From the NCBI RefSeq assembly GCF_019458025.1, contig NZ_JAHZUY010000018.1:1-52686 (forward strand): a stretch of DNA of 52,686 bases, given 5' to 3'. The DNA is from Caldovatus aquaticus (GTDB taxonomy: Bacteria; Pseudomonadota; Alphaproteobacteria; Acetobacterales; Acetobacteraceae). Under the pieces are notes generated by a model, which saw nothing but the letters and a program-made list of their open reading frames with translations, searched no databases and had not been told where the DNA came from. The position numbers and the translations under genes were made by a program. Positions 35,878-43,783 of this stretch are shown one piece after another (the stretch's first letter is position 1; each line of letters starts with the position of its first letter).

Positions 35878-36615
35878 ATGATTCCCGTCCGCGATTCGGT
35901 GCCGGTGCGCGCGCCGCCGTTCGTCACCTGGGCGCTGATCGGCCTCTGCGTCGCCGTGTTCCTGTTCCAGGTCTCGCTGCCGCCGCGCGCGGCGGAGGCC
36001 TTCGTGCGGCGCTACGGCCTGGTGCCCGCCCGCTATGCCGATCCCGCCTGGGCGCTTGCGGCGGGGCTGCCGCCGGACGACTGGCTGCCCTTCCTGACCC
36101 ACATGTTCCTGCACGGGGGATGGGCGCATCTCCTGCTCAACATGTGGACGCTCTGGCTGTTCGGCGCCGCGGTGGAGGATCGCCTCGGCCACCTCCGCTA
36201 TCTCGCCTTCTATCTCGCCTGCGGCCTCGCCGCCGGGCTCGCCCATGCCTGGGTGAACGCGGCCTCCACCGTTCCCGCCCTCGGGGCCTCCGGGGCCATC
36301 GCCGGCGTGCTCGGCGCCTATGCGCGGCTGTTCCCGCGGGCCTGGATCATCCTGCTGGTGCCGGTGCTGTTCGTGCCCGTGTTCTTCGCCGTGCCGGCCA
36401 TGACCTACGTCGCCGTCTGGTTCGCGCTGCAGCTCCTGCAGGGCACCGCGGCGGCGCTGCTGCCCGGCGAGAGCGGCGTCGCCTGGTGGGCGCATATCGG
36501 CGGCTTCCTGGCCGGCTGGGCCCTCGTGCCCCTGCTGCGCCGGCCGCGGCCTGCCCGCCGGCCGCTGTACGCCGACGAGGGCGTGCTGGGCTTCGGCCCG
36601 TGCGGCCAGAGATGA
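35878..36615 (+). CDS. Rhomboid family intramembrane serine protease
   Basis: A 245-residue membrane protein with about six helices that cleaves substrates within the membrane. The catalytic Ser lies in GASGAIAGVLGAY (the GxSG motif) and the catalytic His in WWAHIGGFLAGW. The helix 2 segment THMFLHGGWAHLLLNMWTLW is typical of the family. It forms a pair with the ClpP-fold membrane protease gene 21 bp downstream, suggesting membrane protein quality control next to the chaperone cluster. The ribosome site is weak. Product and fold are certain; the substrate is unknown. Confidence 0.93.
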   Translation: MIPVRDSVPVRAPPFVTWALIGLCVAVFLFQVSLPPRAAEAFVRRYGLVPARYADPAWALAAGLPPDDWLPFLTHMFLHGGWAHLLLNMWTLWLFGAAVEDRLGHLRYLAFYLACGLAAGLAHAWVNAASTVPALGASGAIAGVLGAYARLFPRAWIILLVPVLFVPVFFAVPAMTYVAVWFALQLLQGTAAALLPGESGVAWWAHIGGFLAGWALVPLLRRPRPARRPLYADEGVLGFGPCGQR

Positions 36616-36636
36616 CAGCAGCCGAGGGTCCTGCCG

Positions 36637-37467
36637 ATGAGCCTCATCGACCTGTTCTGGATGTTCCTGATCGTCTCCTCGCTGCAGCCGGTGCTCCAGC
36701 AGCGGCTGCTCCTGGCGATGCGCCAGCGCAAGATCGCCGAGATCGAGCGCAAGCGCGGCTCGCGCGTGATCCTGCTGGTGCACCGGCAGGAGACGATGCG
36801 CCTGCTCGGCTTCCCGGTGATGCGCTACATCGACATCAACGATTCCGAGGAGGTGATGCGCGCCATCCAGCTCACCGACCCGGAGGTGCCGCTCGACATC
36901 GTGCTGCACACGCCGGGCGGGCTGGTGCTGGCGGCGCTGCAGATCGCGCGGGCGCTGAAGCTGCGCAAGGCGAGGACGACGGTGTTCGTGCCCCACTTCG
37001 CCATGTCCGGCGGGACGCTGATCGCGCTCGCGGCCGACGAGATCGTGATGAGCCCGCACGCGGTGCTCGGGCCGGTGGACCCGCAGCTCAACGGCCTGCC
37101 GGCGGCCTCCATCCTGCGCGCCGTCGAGCAGAAGCCGGTCGGAGAGCTCGACGACCAGACGCTGATCCTGGCCGATGTCGGGCGCAAGGCGATCGCCCAG
37201 GTGCAGGGCGCGGTGACCGAGTTCCTGGCCGAGCACATGCCGCAGGACCGCGCGGCGGAGCTGGCCGGCCGGCTGAGCCGGGGCGAGTGGACCCACGACT
37301 ACCCGATCTCGCCCGCCGAGGCGCAGGCCCTGGGCCTGCGCGTCTCCACCGAGATGCCGCCGGAGGTGCTGGAGCTGATGACGCTCTACCCGCAGCCGGT
37401 GCGCACCCTGCCCACGGTCGAGTACCTGCCGCAGCCGCGCTCGCTGCCCGGCCAGCGGCCGCGCTGA
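36637..37467 (+). CDS. SDH/ClpP-class membrane-anchored serine protease
   Basis: A 276-residue protein of the serine dehydrogenase proteinase family (ClpP/crotonase fold, often auto-annotated as Clp-class protease). An N-terminal membrane anchor (LIDLFWMFLIVSSLQPVL) is followed by a soluble domain with HTPGGLVLAALQIARALK and the nucleophile-containing AMSGGTLIALAADEIVMSP. DPQLNG after it is also conserved. It lies 21 bp after the rhomboid gene and belongs to the same operon. Its 3' end faces merR, 17 bp away. Likely role: membrane-associated proteolysis under stress, by inference. Confidence 0.88.
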   Translation: MSLIDLFWMFLIVSSLQPVLQQRLLLAMRQRKIAEIERKRGSRVILLVHRQETMRLLGFPVMRYIDINDSEEVMRAIQLTDPEVPLDIVLHTPGGLVLAALQIARALKLRKARTTVFVPHFAMSGGTLIALAADEIVMSPHAVLGPVDPQLNGLPAASILRAVEQKPVGELDDQTLILADVGRKAIAQVQGAVTEFLAEHMPQDRAAELAGRLSRGEWTHDYPISPAEAQALGLRVSTEMPPEVLELMTLYPQPVRTLPTVEYLPQPRSLPGQRPR

Positions 37468-37484
37468 GGCGCGCCGCAGCCGGG

Positions 37485-37901
37485 TCAGGCCGGCGCCGCC
37501 CGCCCCGACAGGGCGCCGATCAGCGGGCAGCCCGGCGCCTCGCCCGCGTCGCAGCGCCGGACCGCCTCGGCCAGGGCCGCCTCCATCGCCCGCAGGTCGG
37601 CGATCCGCGCCCGCACGTCGGCGAGGTGGGCCGCGGCGAGCTCGCGCGCCTCGGCGCAGGCGCCCTCGCCCTCCGCGGCGAGGGCCAGCAGGGCGCGCAC
37701 CTCCTCCAGCGTGAAGCCGAGCTCGCGCGCCCGCCGCACGAAGGCCAGCCGTGCCACGTCCGCGGCGCCGTAGAGCCGGTAGCGGCCCCGCCGGGCCGGC
37801 GCCGGCAGCAGGCCGATGCGCTCGTAGTAGCGGATCGTCTCGACGTGGCAGCCGGTGCGCCGCGACAGCGCCCCGATCGCGATCCCGCTCCGCCGGTCCA
37901 T
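37485..37901 (-). CDS. merR: MerR family regulator, mercury type
   Basis: A 138-residue regulator. The N-terminal winged helix (IAIGALSRRTGCHVETIRYY) is followed by a coiled coil and a metal-binding end. The three Cys that bind Hg(II) in Tn501 MerR (82, 117, 126) have counterparts at Cys82, Cys117 and Cys125, in EGEGACAEA and RRCDAGEAPGCPLIGAL. It should repress and, with metal, activate the divergent merT-like gene by untwisting its 19-bp-spaced promoter. Convergent with the protease gene. Confidence 0.9.
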   Translation of the reverse strand: MDRRSGIAIGALSRRTGCHVETIRYYERIGLLPAPARRGRYRLYGAADVARLAFVRRARELGFTLEEVRALLALAAEGEGACAEARELAAAHLADVRARIADLRAMEAALAEAVRRCDAGEAPGCPLIGALSGRAAPA

Positions 37902-37923
37902 GGCCGCCTCCCCGGAAAGGGGC

Positions 37924-37954
37924 TTGAGTCTGTAGTCGCTACAGACGGTAGGGT
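37924..37954 (+). promoter_or_regulatory. MerR-type promoter with 19-bp spacer
   Basis: TTGAGT (37924-37929), a 19-bp spacer and TAGGGT (37949-37954). GTCTGTAG and CTACAGAC form a dyad between the hexamers. The over-long spacer and the internal dyad are the hallmarks of promoters activated by MerR-family regulators. The merT-like gene starts 32 bp downstream. Confidence 0.8.
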
Positions 37955-37986
37955 CGCCCCCGGGTTCCGGACAGAGGAGGGCGGCC

Positions 37987-38367
37987 ATGCCCGACACGTC
38001 ACCGTCGCCCGGCCCCGGCGGGCGGGAGACGGGCGCCGCGCTGCTGGCCGCGGGCGGGCTCGCCGCGGCCTTCGGCGCCGCCGCCTGCTGCGCCCTGCCG
38101 GCGCTGCCGGGCGCGCTCGGCCTGGGCGGCGCCTGGCTGTTCGGCCTCGCGCTCCTCGCCGGCCCGCACCGGACGCTGCTGCTCGCCGCCGCCGCGGTGT
38201 GCCTCGCGGGGGCCGCGCTCCTGCTCTGGCGCCGGCGCCGGACGGACGCCGCCACGGCCTGCGCGCCGGGGGCGGCCTGCCCGGCGCGCCCGGCCCTCCG
38301 CCGCCTCGCCGCGGCCGGCCTCCTGCTCGGCACCGTCCTGCTCGCGCCCGGCTACGCCTATGCCTGA
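37987..38367 (+). CDS. merT: MerT-like mercuric transport protein
   Basis: A 126-residue inner-membrane protein with three hydrophobic helices. The first has the vicinal pair Cys34-Cys35 in AAACCALPALPGALG. The cytoplasmic loop has Cys92 and Cys98 (ACAPGAACPA). Both pairs are as in MerT, which carries Hg(II) inward to mercuric reductase. No merA or merP is in the window, so the metal may be handed to the next gene product or to a reductase elsewhere. A start at 37987 follows AGAGGAGGGCGGCC. It overlaps the next gene by 8 bp. Confidence 0.85.
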   Translation: MPDTSPSPGPGGRETGAALLAAGGLAAAFGAAACCALPALPGALGLGGAWLFGLALLAGPHRTLLLAAAAVCLAGAALLLWRRRRTDAATACAPGAACPARPALRRLAAAGLLLGTVLLAPGYAYA

Positions 38368-38698
38368 CGCCGCGCCGATCCTGCAGGCCACGATCACCTG
38401 CCCGGTCTGCGGCACCGCCCGGACCGAGACGATGCCGACCGACGCCTGCCGGTTCTTCTACGACTGCACCGGCTGCGGCGCGCTGCTGCGCCCGAAGCCG
38501 GGCGACTGCTGCGTGTTCTGCTCCTACGGCGACGTGCCCTGCCCGCCGGTCCAGGCGGCGCGCCGCGCCGCGGCGCCTGCGCCCGGGCGCCCGGCCGCGG
38601 GGGAGGGCATCACGGCGGACGCCGGCGACCCCCCGTCCGCGGCGCCGGAGGGGCGGTGCGGGCCGCGGGCGCCCGGTTCCGGGCGGCGACCGGACTGA
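38360..38698 (+). CDS. GDCCVxC domain protein
   Basis: A 112-residue Cys-rich protein. Cys14/Cys17 (CPVC), Cys30, Cys36/Cys39 (CTGC) and the signature GDCCVFC at 48-54, with Cys61 after it, define the GDCCVxC family, small proteins that recur beside mer and other metal-handling genes. The last 45 residues are low-complexity (Ala, Pro, Gly). It probably binds a thiophilic metal delivered by the MerT-like protein. An 8-bp overlap with merT indicates coupling. Confidence 0.85.
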   Translation: MPDAAPILQATITCPVCGTARTETMPTDACRFFYDCTGCGALLRPKPGDCCVFCSYGDVPCPPVQAARRAAAPAPGRPAAGEGITADAGDPPSAAPEGRCGPRAPGSGRRPD

Positions 38699-38735
38699 CC
38701 GCCGCGCCGGCGCCGGCCCCGCGCGCCGGCCGCGC

Positions 38736-38745
38736 TGACATATCA
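38736..38745. promoter_or_regulatory. Palindromic operator, copy 1
   Basis: TGACATATCA, identical to copy 2 at 45961 and one base from copy 3 (TGATATATCA at 46851). It is 61 bp before the alcohol dehydrogenase gene, in a 108-bp gap. Proposed target of the GntR regulator encoded at 46078. Confidence 0.6.
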
Positions 38746-38806
38746 GACGTGGACCAGTCCCGCCCGCCGCCGCTAGACTGCCGTCGCGAGCCCGGGGAGG
38801 ACGAGG

Positions 38807-39985
38807 ATGCCGAACGCGAGCGAAGCCGAGCCGGCCCGGCCCGGCGGCGCGCAGCGGCGCTGGCGCGCGCGCGCCGCCGTGCTGCGCGAGATCGGCCGGC
38901 CCCTGCGCATCGAGGAGATCGCGGTCGGCCCCCTGATGCCGGGCGACGTGCTCGTGCGCATCCGCGCCGCGAGCCTCTGCCACACCGACCTCGAGGCGAT
39001 CGAGGGCCAGCTCCCGGTGCGCCTGCCCGCCGTGCTCGGCCACGAGGCGGCGGGCACCGTCGCGGCGCTCGGCGAGGGCGTGGAGGGGCTCGCGGTCGGC
39101 GACCCCGTGGTGCTCTCCTGGAACCCGCACTGCGGGCATTGCTTCTGGTGCGCGCGCGCGCAGCCGATCCTCTGCGCGCAGTACCTCGCCAACGGACCGA
39201 AGGCGCTGCACTTCGACGGCCGGCCGCGGCTCGCCTGCGACGACGGCGCGGTGCTGCACCAGCTCATGTACCTCGGCAGCTTCGCCGAGTACTGCATCGT
39301 GCCCGCGCATTGCGCGGTCAAGGTGCCGCCCGGGATGCCGCTCGACCGCGCCTGCCTGCTCGGCTGCGCGGTGATGACCGGGTTCGGCGCGGCGACGCGC
39401 ATCGCCGATCTCCGCTGGGGCGCGGCCTGCATGGTGATCGGCGCCGGCGCGGTCGGCCTCGCCGCGGTGCAGGGCGCGCGGCTCGCGGGCGCGGCGCGGG
39501 TCATCGCCGTGGACCCGAACCCGCAGCGGCGCGCGCTGGCGGCCGAGATGGGGGCGACCGACCTCTGCGACCCGGCCGCGCAGGACCCGGCGGCGCTCGC
39601 CAGGGCGCTGACCGAGGGGCGCGGGGCGGACGTGGTGATCGAGGCCGCCGGCGTGCCGGCCGCCTTCCGCGCCTCGGTCGAGTGCGTGCGGCCGGGCGGC
39701 CAGGTGGTCTGGCTCGGCAAGGTCGGCGTGAACGAGGAGGTCGCCTTCCGCTGGGGGGCGCTGATGCAGGAGAAGCGGATCACCCGCTCGAGCTACGGCG
39801 GGGCGCGCCCGCAGCAGGACTTCCCGGCGCTGGCGCGCGCCTATCTCGACGGCGCGCTGAAGCTCGACGCGCTGGTCACGGCGCGCATCCGGCTCGAGGA
39901 GATCAACGAGGGCTTCGCGGCGCTGAAGCGCGGCGCGGCGATCCGCTCCGTCGTGGTGTTCGACCGAGGGAGGGAGGCAGGATGA
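38807..39985 (+). CDS. Zinc-dependent alcohol dehydrogenase
   Basis: A medium-chain alcohol dehydrogenase of 392 residues, NAD-dependent by its look. The catalytic zinc site is in SLCHTDLEAIEGQ and VLGHEAAGTV; the structural zinc Cys cluster is CGHCFWCARAQPILC. The nucleotide-binding loop is VIGAGAVGLAAVQGARLAG, followed by IAVDPN, whose Asp suits NAD. The AdhC/class III-like layout suits primary alcohols or hydroxymethyl conjugates. A 25-residue N-terminal extension precedes the fold. It overlaps the DUF6166 gene (ATGA). A copy of the GntR operator upstream ties it to the transporter operon. Confidence 0.92.
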   Translation: MPNASEAEPARPGGAQRRWRARAAVLREIGRPLRIEEIAVGPLMPGDVLVRIRAASLCHTDLEAIEGQLPVRLPAVLGHEAAGTVAALGEGVEGLAVGDPVVLSWNPHCGHCFWCARAQPILCAQYLANGPKALHFDGRPRLACDDGAVLHQLMYLGSFAEYCIVPAHCAVKVPPGMPLDRACLLGCAVMTGFGAATRIADLRWGAACMVIGAGAVGLAAVQGARLAGAARVIAVDPNPQRRALAAEMGATDLCDPAAQDPAALARALTEGRGADVVIEAAGVPAAFRASVECVRPGGQVVWLGKVGVNEEVAFRWGALMQEKRITRSSYGGARPQQDFPALARAYLDGALKLDALVTARIRLEEINEGFAALKRGAAIRSVVVFDRGREAG

Positions 39986-40287
39986 AGGTCTATGAGGGGG
40001 GCCGCGGCCTGGCCGGCGCGCAGGTGACGGTGAACGGCGCGCCGCTCGATCCGCGCTTCGACGTCAGGCGCTTCTCGCCGGCCGGCTTCGAATGGACCTA
40101 TGTGGGCGACGGGCCGCGCCAGCTCGCCCTCGCGATCCTCTGCGACCATCTCGGCGACGAGCAGCGCGCCCTCGCGCTGACCGAGGCCTTCATGCGCGAG
40201 GTGGTGGCCGAGCTCGACAACGGCTGGGAGCTGACCAGCGCGGACATCGACGAGGCCCTGGCGCGCCTCGGCGCGGCCGCGCGCTAG
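39982..40287 (+). CDS. DUF6166-like small protein
   Basis: A 101-residue soluble protein starting KVYEGGRGLAGAQVTVNG and continuing FEWTYVGDGPRQLALAILCD. The WxYxGxGPxxLAxAIL pattern matches my recall of DUF6166, a family of unknown function. GAGGGAGGCAGG precedes the ATG, which overlaps the dehydrogenase stop (ATGA), so the two are made together. Its association with an alcohol dehydrogenase is unexplained. Confidence 0.75.
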   Translation: MKVYEGGRGLAGAQVTVNGAPLDPRFDVRRFSPAGFEWTYVGDGPRQLALAILCDHLGDEQRALALTEAFMREVVAELDNGWELTSADIDEALARLGAAAR

Positions 40288-40385
40288 GGCGATCGCGGAC
40301 GGGCGGGGACGGCGGGGAGCGCGAACCGGCCCGGCAAGCAACGGGCCGGAGCCGTCGCGGCGGGAACGGCCGGGCGGGAACGGCC
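40288..40385 (+). repeat. Dispersed repeat copy C, between convergent genes
   Basis: It starts GGCGATCGCGGACGGGCGGG, runs through GGGGAGCGCGAACCGG, and contains GGCCCG-GCAAGCAA-CGGGCC, a perfect 6-bp stem with an 8-base loop. It ends in two copies of CGGGCGGGAACGGCC-like sequence. It fills the whole 98-bp gap between the convergent DUF6166 and livF genes, so it may act as a bidirectional terminator. Confidence 0.65.
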
Positions 40386-41093
40386 CTAGGCGGCGGCCGC
40401 GACGATCGCCATCGCCGCGGGGTCGGCGCGCAGCGCCGCGAGCGTGCCGCCGAAGACGATCTCGCCGCGCTCGATGACGTGGACGCGGTCCACCTCCTCC
40501 GGCACGTGATGCAGGTTGCTCTCGGCGATCAGCACGGCGCGGCCCTCGGCGCGGATCGCGCCGATGCCGCGCGCGATCTCCGGGATCACCAGCGGCGAGA
40601 GGCCCTCGAAGGGCTCGTCGAGGAGCAGCAGCTCCGGGTCGAGGGCGAGGGCGCGCGCGATCGAGACCATCTTGCGCTCCCCGCCCGAGAGCTGCGCGCC
40701 GCCGCGCGCGAGGTACTGGCGGAGCTTCGGGAAGACGGCGTAGGCGTGGGCGATGCGCGCCTCCGCCGGGCGCCCCTCGGGGCGGGTCCAGGTCGGGAGC
40801 GCCACGTTCTCCGCGACCGTCAGCTCGGCGAAGACCTCCGACTCCTCGGGCGAGAAGCCGATGCCGAGGCGGGCGATGCGGTGCGGCGGCAGGCCGAGCA
40901 GATCGCGGCCGCGGAAGCGGATCGCGCCGCCCGCCGCGCGGCGGTGGCCCATCACCGCGTTCAGCGTCGTCGTCTTGCCCGCGCCGTTGCGCCCGAGCAG
41001 GCAGACCAGCTCGCCGGCGCCGACCGCGAGCGAGACGCCGCGGAGGATCGGGCTGCCCGCGATGTCCACGCGGAGGTCGCGGATCTCCAGCAT
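40386..41093 (-). CDS. livF: ABC transporter ATP-binding protein (LivF type)
   Basis: The second ATPase of a branched-chain amino-acid-type (HAAT) importer, 235 residues. Walker A is GRNGAGKTT near residue 35, the signature is LSGGERKMV near 133, and Walker B is ELLLLDEPFEGLSP. It ends the five-gene importer operon, 1 bp after livG. HAAT importers carry amino acids, amides, urea or aromatic acids, so the Liv name does not fix the substrate. Convergent with the DUF6166 gene across a repeat. Confidence 0.92.
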   Translation of the reverse strand: MLEIRDLRVDIAGSPILRGVSLAVGAGELVCLLGRNGAGKTTTLNAVMGHRRAAGGAIRFRGRDLLGLPPHRIARLGIGFSPEESEVFAELTVAENVALPTWTRPEGRPAEARIAHAYAVFPKLRQYLARGGAQLSGGERKMVSIARALALDPELLLLDEPFEGLSPLVIPEIARGIGAIRAEGRAVLIAESNLHHVPEEVDRVHVIERGEIVFGGTLAALRADPAAMAIVAAAA

Positions 41094-41094
41094 C

Positions 41095-41871
41095 TCAGCC
41101 CTGCGCTCCCCTGGCCGGGCGGCGGCCGACCAGGGCGGCGGTGACCTCCTCGTCGGCGAAGAAGGCGCGCACGGGCAGGTCCGCCAGCACCTCGCCGCCG
41201 CGCAGGCCGACCACGCGCGTCGCGTAGGTCTCGACCAGGTCTATGTCGTGCTCGACCAGGAGCAGCGCCTGCACGCCGGCGCGGCGCGCGGCCTCCGTCA
41301 GCGTCGCCATGATGCCGTGCTTGTCGGCCGTGGCCACGCCGCTGGTCGGCTCGTCCAGCAGGATCACGGTCGGGCGGAGGGCGAAGGCGGAGGCGACGTC
41401 GAGCAGCTTCTTCTGCCCCTGCGAGAGCTCGCGCGCCGGGCGGTGCAGGACGGGGCCGAGGCCGAAGACGGCGGCGACCTCCTCGACCCGGGCGCGCAGC
41501 GCGCGATCGGCGCCGAGCGAGGCGAGCATGCGCCGCCCGCGCCCCGCCTGCGCGAGCGCGCCGACGGCGATCGTCTCCGCCGCCGTGAGCTCGGGGAAGA
41601 CCTGCACGAGCTGGAAGGCCCGCGCCATGCCGAGCTGGGCGAGCCGCACCGGCCCGGCGCCGGCGATGTCGGAGCCGAGGAAGCGGACCCAGCCCTCCGA
41701 GGGCCGCAGCAGGCCGGTGAGGACGTTCACCAGCGTGGTCTTGCCGGCGCCGTTCGGGCCGACGATCGCGACCGTCTCGCCCGGATGGACGCGCAGCGTC
41801 ACGTCGCGCAGCGCGACGAAGTCGCCGTAGCGGCGGCCGACCCGGTAGGTCTCGAGCAGCGGCGGGCTCAT
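41095..41871 (-). CDS. livG: ABC transporter ATP-binding protein (LivG type)
   Basis: The first ATPase of the HAAT importer, 258 residues. Walker A is GPNGAGKTT near residue 40, the signature LSQGQKKLLDVA near 150 and Walker B VILLDEPTSGVA. The Q/K-rich form of the signature is common in LivG-like proteins. It has the longer insert between Walker A and the signature that separates LivG from LivF. The ATG overlaps the livM stop (ATGA). Confidence 0.92.
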   Translation of the reverse strand: MSPPLLETYRVGRRYGDFVALRDVTLRVHPGETVAIVGPNGAGKTTLVNVLTGLLRPSEGWVRFLGSDIAGAGPVRLAQLGMARAFQLVQVFPELTAAETIAVGALAQAGRGRRMLASLGADRALRARVEEVAAVFGLGPVLHRPARELSQGQKKLLDVASAFALRPTVILLDEPTSGVATADKHGIMATLTEAARRAGVQALLLVEHDIDLVETYATRVVGLRGGEVLADLPVRAFFADEEVTAALVGRRPARGAQG

Positions 41872-42866
41872 TCGGCGGGGGCCGGGTGCGGGGCGGCGGC
41901 GCGGCGGCGCCGCGCGGCGAGGCGGGCGCGGAGCAGCGCCGGCAGGCCCATCAGCCCCTGCGGGCAGGCGAGCACGATGAGCGCCAGCACGGCGCCGAGC
42001 AGCAGGCGCCAGTAGGGCGTCAGCGACATCAGCCAGTCCTGCAGCAGCACGTAGGCGAGCGCGCCGAGCAGCGGCCCGGCGAAGTGCGCGAAGCCGCCGA
42101 GCAGCGTCATGAAGACGAGCGTGCCGGAATGCGTCCAGTAGGCGAGCTCCGGGTCGGCGAGGCCGGTCGGCACCGCGAGCATCGCCCCGCCGACCGCGCC
42201 GAAGGCGGCGGAGACGAGGAAGGCGACGAAGCGGGTGCGGCGGACCTCGACGCCGAGATACTCGGCCTTGCGCGGGTTGTCGCGCTGGGCGCGCAGCGCC
42301 AGGCCGAAGGGCGAGCGGACGATGCGCCACATCAGGAGGGCGAGCAGCGCGGCAACCGCGAGGCAGTACCAGTAGTAGGGGCCGACGAGGAAGGCGGTCT
42401 TGTCGAGCTCCTCGAATTCGAGGCCGAGCAGCGTCGGCCGGCGCACGCGCATGCCCTGGTCGCCGCCGGTGAGCCCGTAGAACTTGAACAGGAAGGAGTG
42501 GAAGAGCATGCCGAAGGCGAGGGTCAGCATGCCGAAGAAGATCTTGGTGTAGCGCGCGCAGAGCGCGCCGACCGGCAGCGCGAGCGCGAGCCCCGCGGCG
42601 GCGGCGGCGAGCAGCACCGCCTCGAAGCTCTCGATCCGCCAGACGCCGGTGACGACCGCCGCGGCGTAGGCGCCGGCGGCGACGAACATCGCGTGGCCGA
42701 AGGAGACGAGCCCGCCGTAGCCGAACAGCAGGTTCAGCCCGAGCAGCGCCACGCCGTAGCCGAACACCGGCAGCAGCAGCGTCGTGCGGTACTCGCCGAG
42801 CAGCGGCGGCGCCGCGGCGAGGGCGGCGACGGCCGCGAGGGCGGCGAGGAGCGCGCCGCCCCTCAC
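41868..42866 (-). CDS. livM: ABC transporter permease (LivM type)
   Basis: A HAAT permease of 332 residues with about ten membrane helices. The family segment LNLLFGYGGLVSFGHAMFVA lies near residue 45, and the later cytoplasmic EAA-like loop is present (RAQRDNPRKAEYLGVEVRRT). The GTG start at 42866 overlaps the livH stop (GTGA). It ends with a basic tail RARLAARRRRAA. It forms the translocation channel with LivH. Confidence 0.92.
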   Translation of the reverse strand: MRGGALLAALAAVAALAAAPPLLGEYRTTLLLPVFGYGVALLGLNLLFGYGGLVSFGHAMFVAAGAYAAAVVTGVWRIESFEAVLLAAAAAGLALALPVGALCARYTKIFFGMLTLAFGMLFHSFLFKFYGLTGGDQGMRVRRPTLLGLEFEELDKTAFLVGPYYWYCLAVAALLALLMWRIVRSPFGLALRAQRDNPRKAEYLGVEVRRTRFVAFLVSAAFGAVGGAMLAVPTGLADPELAYWTHSGTLVFMTLLGGFAHFAGPLLGALAYVLLQDWLMSLTPYWRLLLGAVLALIVLACPQGLMGLPALLRARLAARRRRAAAPHPAPAE

Positions 42867-43744
42867 GCCGCCGGCCTCCCGAACAGCCCGGCGGGGCGGA
42901 GCAGCAGCACCGCGACCACCACGGCATAGACCGCGAGCAGCTCGAGCTCCGGCCAGACGAGCAGCGCACCCGCGCGCAGCAGGCCGACGATCGCCGCGCC
43001 GGCGAGCGCGCCCGGCATCGAGCCGAGGCCGCCGATGACGACGACGGCGAAGGCCTCCACCACCAGCTCCACCGCCTTCTCCGGCACCGCGGCGGCGGCC
43101 GGGACGACCAGCGCGCCGCCGATCCCGCCGAGCGCCGTGCCGAGCGTGAAGACCGCGGCATAGACGCGGCCGGTGTCCACGCCGAGCGAGGCGGCCATGC
43201 GGCGGTTCTCCGCGGTGGCGCGCAGGATGCGGCCGAAATCGGTCCGCTGGAGGAAGAGCCCGAGGCCGCCGGCGATCGCGATCGCCGCGGCGAGGACGAG
43301 CAGGTTCCAGACCGGGATGCGCGCGGCGCCGAGCTGCACCTGGCCGTAGGCGAGATAGACGCCCTCCACCTGCTGCGGCTGGCTGCCCCAGCCCATGCGG
43401 ATCAGGTCCTGGAACATCAGCACCAGGGCGAAGGTGAGCAGGAGCTGGAAGCTCTCGTCGCGGTCGTAGACCAGCCGGAGCAGGCGCTCGACCGGCGGGC
43501 CGAGCGCCGCGACCGCGGCGCCGGCAAGGACGAGCAGGGGCAGGGCGAGCAGCGGCGAGAGGCCGGCGCCGAGCGCGAGGCCGCCCGCGGTGACGCCGAG
43601 ATAGGCGCCGAGCGCGTAGAAGGAGCCGCAGGCGAGGTTGAGGATGCGCTGCACCCCGAAGACGAGCTGCAGCCCGGCCGCCACCAGGAACAGCACCGCG
43701 GCGTGGAACAGCCCCGCCGCCAGCACCTCGATCAGCGCCGCCAT
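42863..43744 (-). CDS. livH: ABC transporter permease (LivH type)
   Basis: A HAAT permease of 293 residues with eight or so helices. It has the typical start AALIEVLAAGLFHAAVLFLV and the segment VFGVQRILNLACGSFYALGA (the RxxNLAHG-type motif with Cys in place of His). The cytoplasmic loop RILRATAENRRMAASLGVD is the coupling-loop equivalent. It begins 39 bp after the binding-protein gene. Its stop overlaps livM. Confidence 0.92.
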   Translation of the reverse strand: MAALIEVLAAGLFHAAVLFLVAAGLQLVFGVQRILNLACGSFYALGAYLGVTAGGLALGAGLSPLLALPLLVLAGAAVAALGPPVERLLRLVYDRDESFQLLLTFALVLMFQDLIRMGWGSQPQQVEGVYLAYGQVQLGAARIPVWNLLVLAAAIAIAGGLGLFLQRTDFGRILRATAENRRMAASLGVDTGRVYAAVFTLGTALGGIGGALVVPAAAAVPEKAVELVVEAFAVVVIGGLGSMPGALAGAAIVGLLRAGALLVWPELELLAVYAVVVAVLLLRPAGLFGRPAA

Positions 43745-43783
43745 GCCCGCTCCCTGTTCCGCCGTTGCCCTGCCCGCGGGCGG

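Noticed and set aside
30350-37467. Standard transmissible locus of stress tolerance
   Set aside because: Hsp20 and PsiE are shared, but ClpG/ClpK, YfdX, HdeD, KefB and the thioredoxin gene are missing and no mobile element flanks the region.
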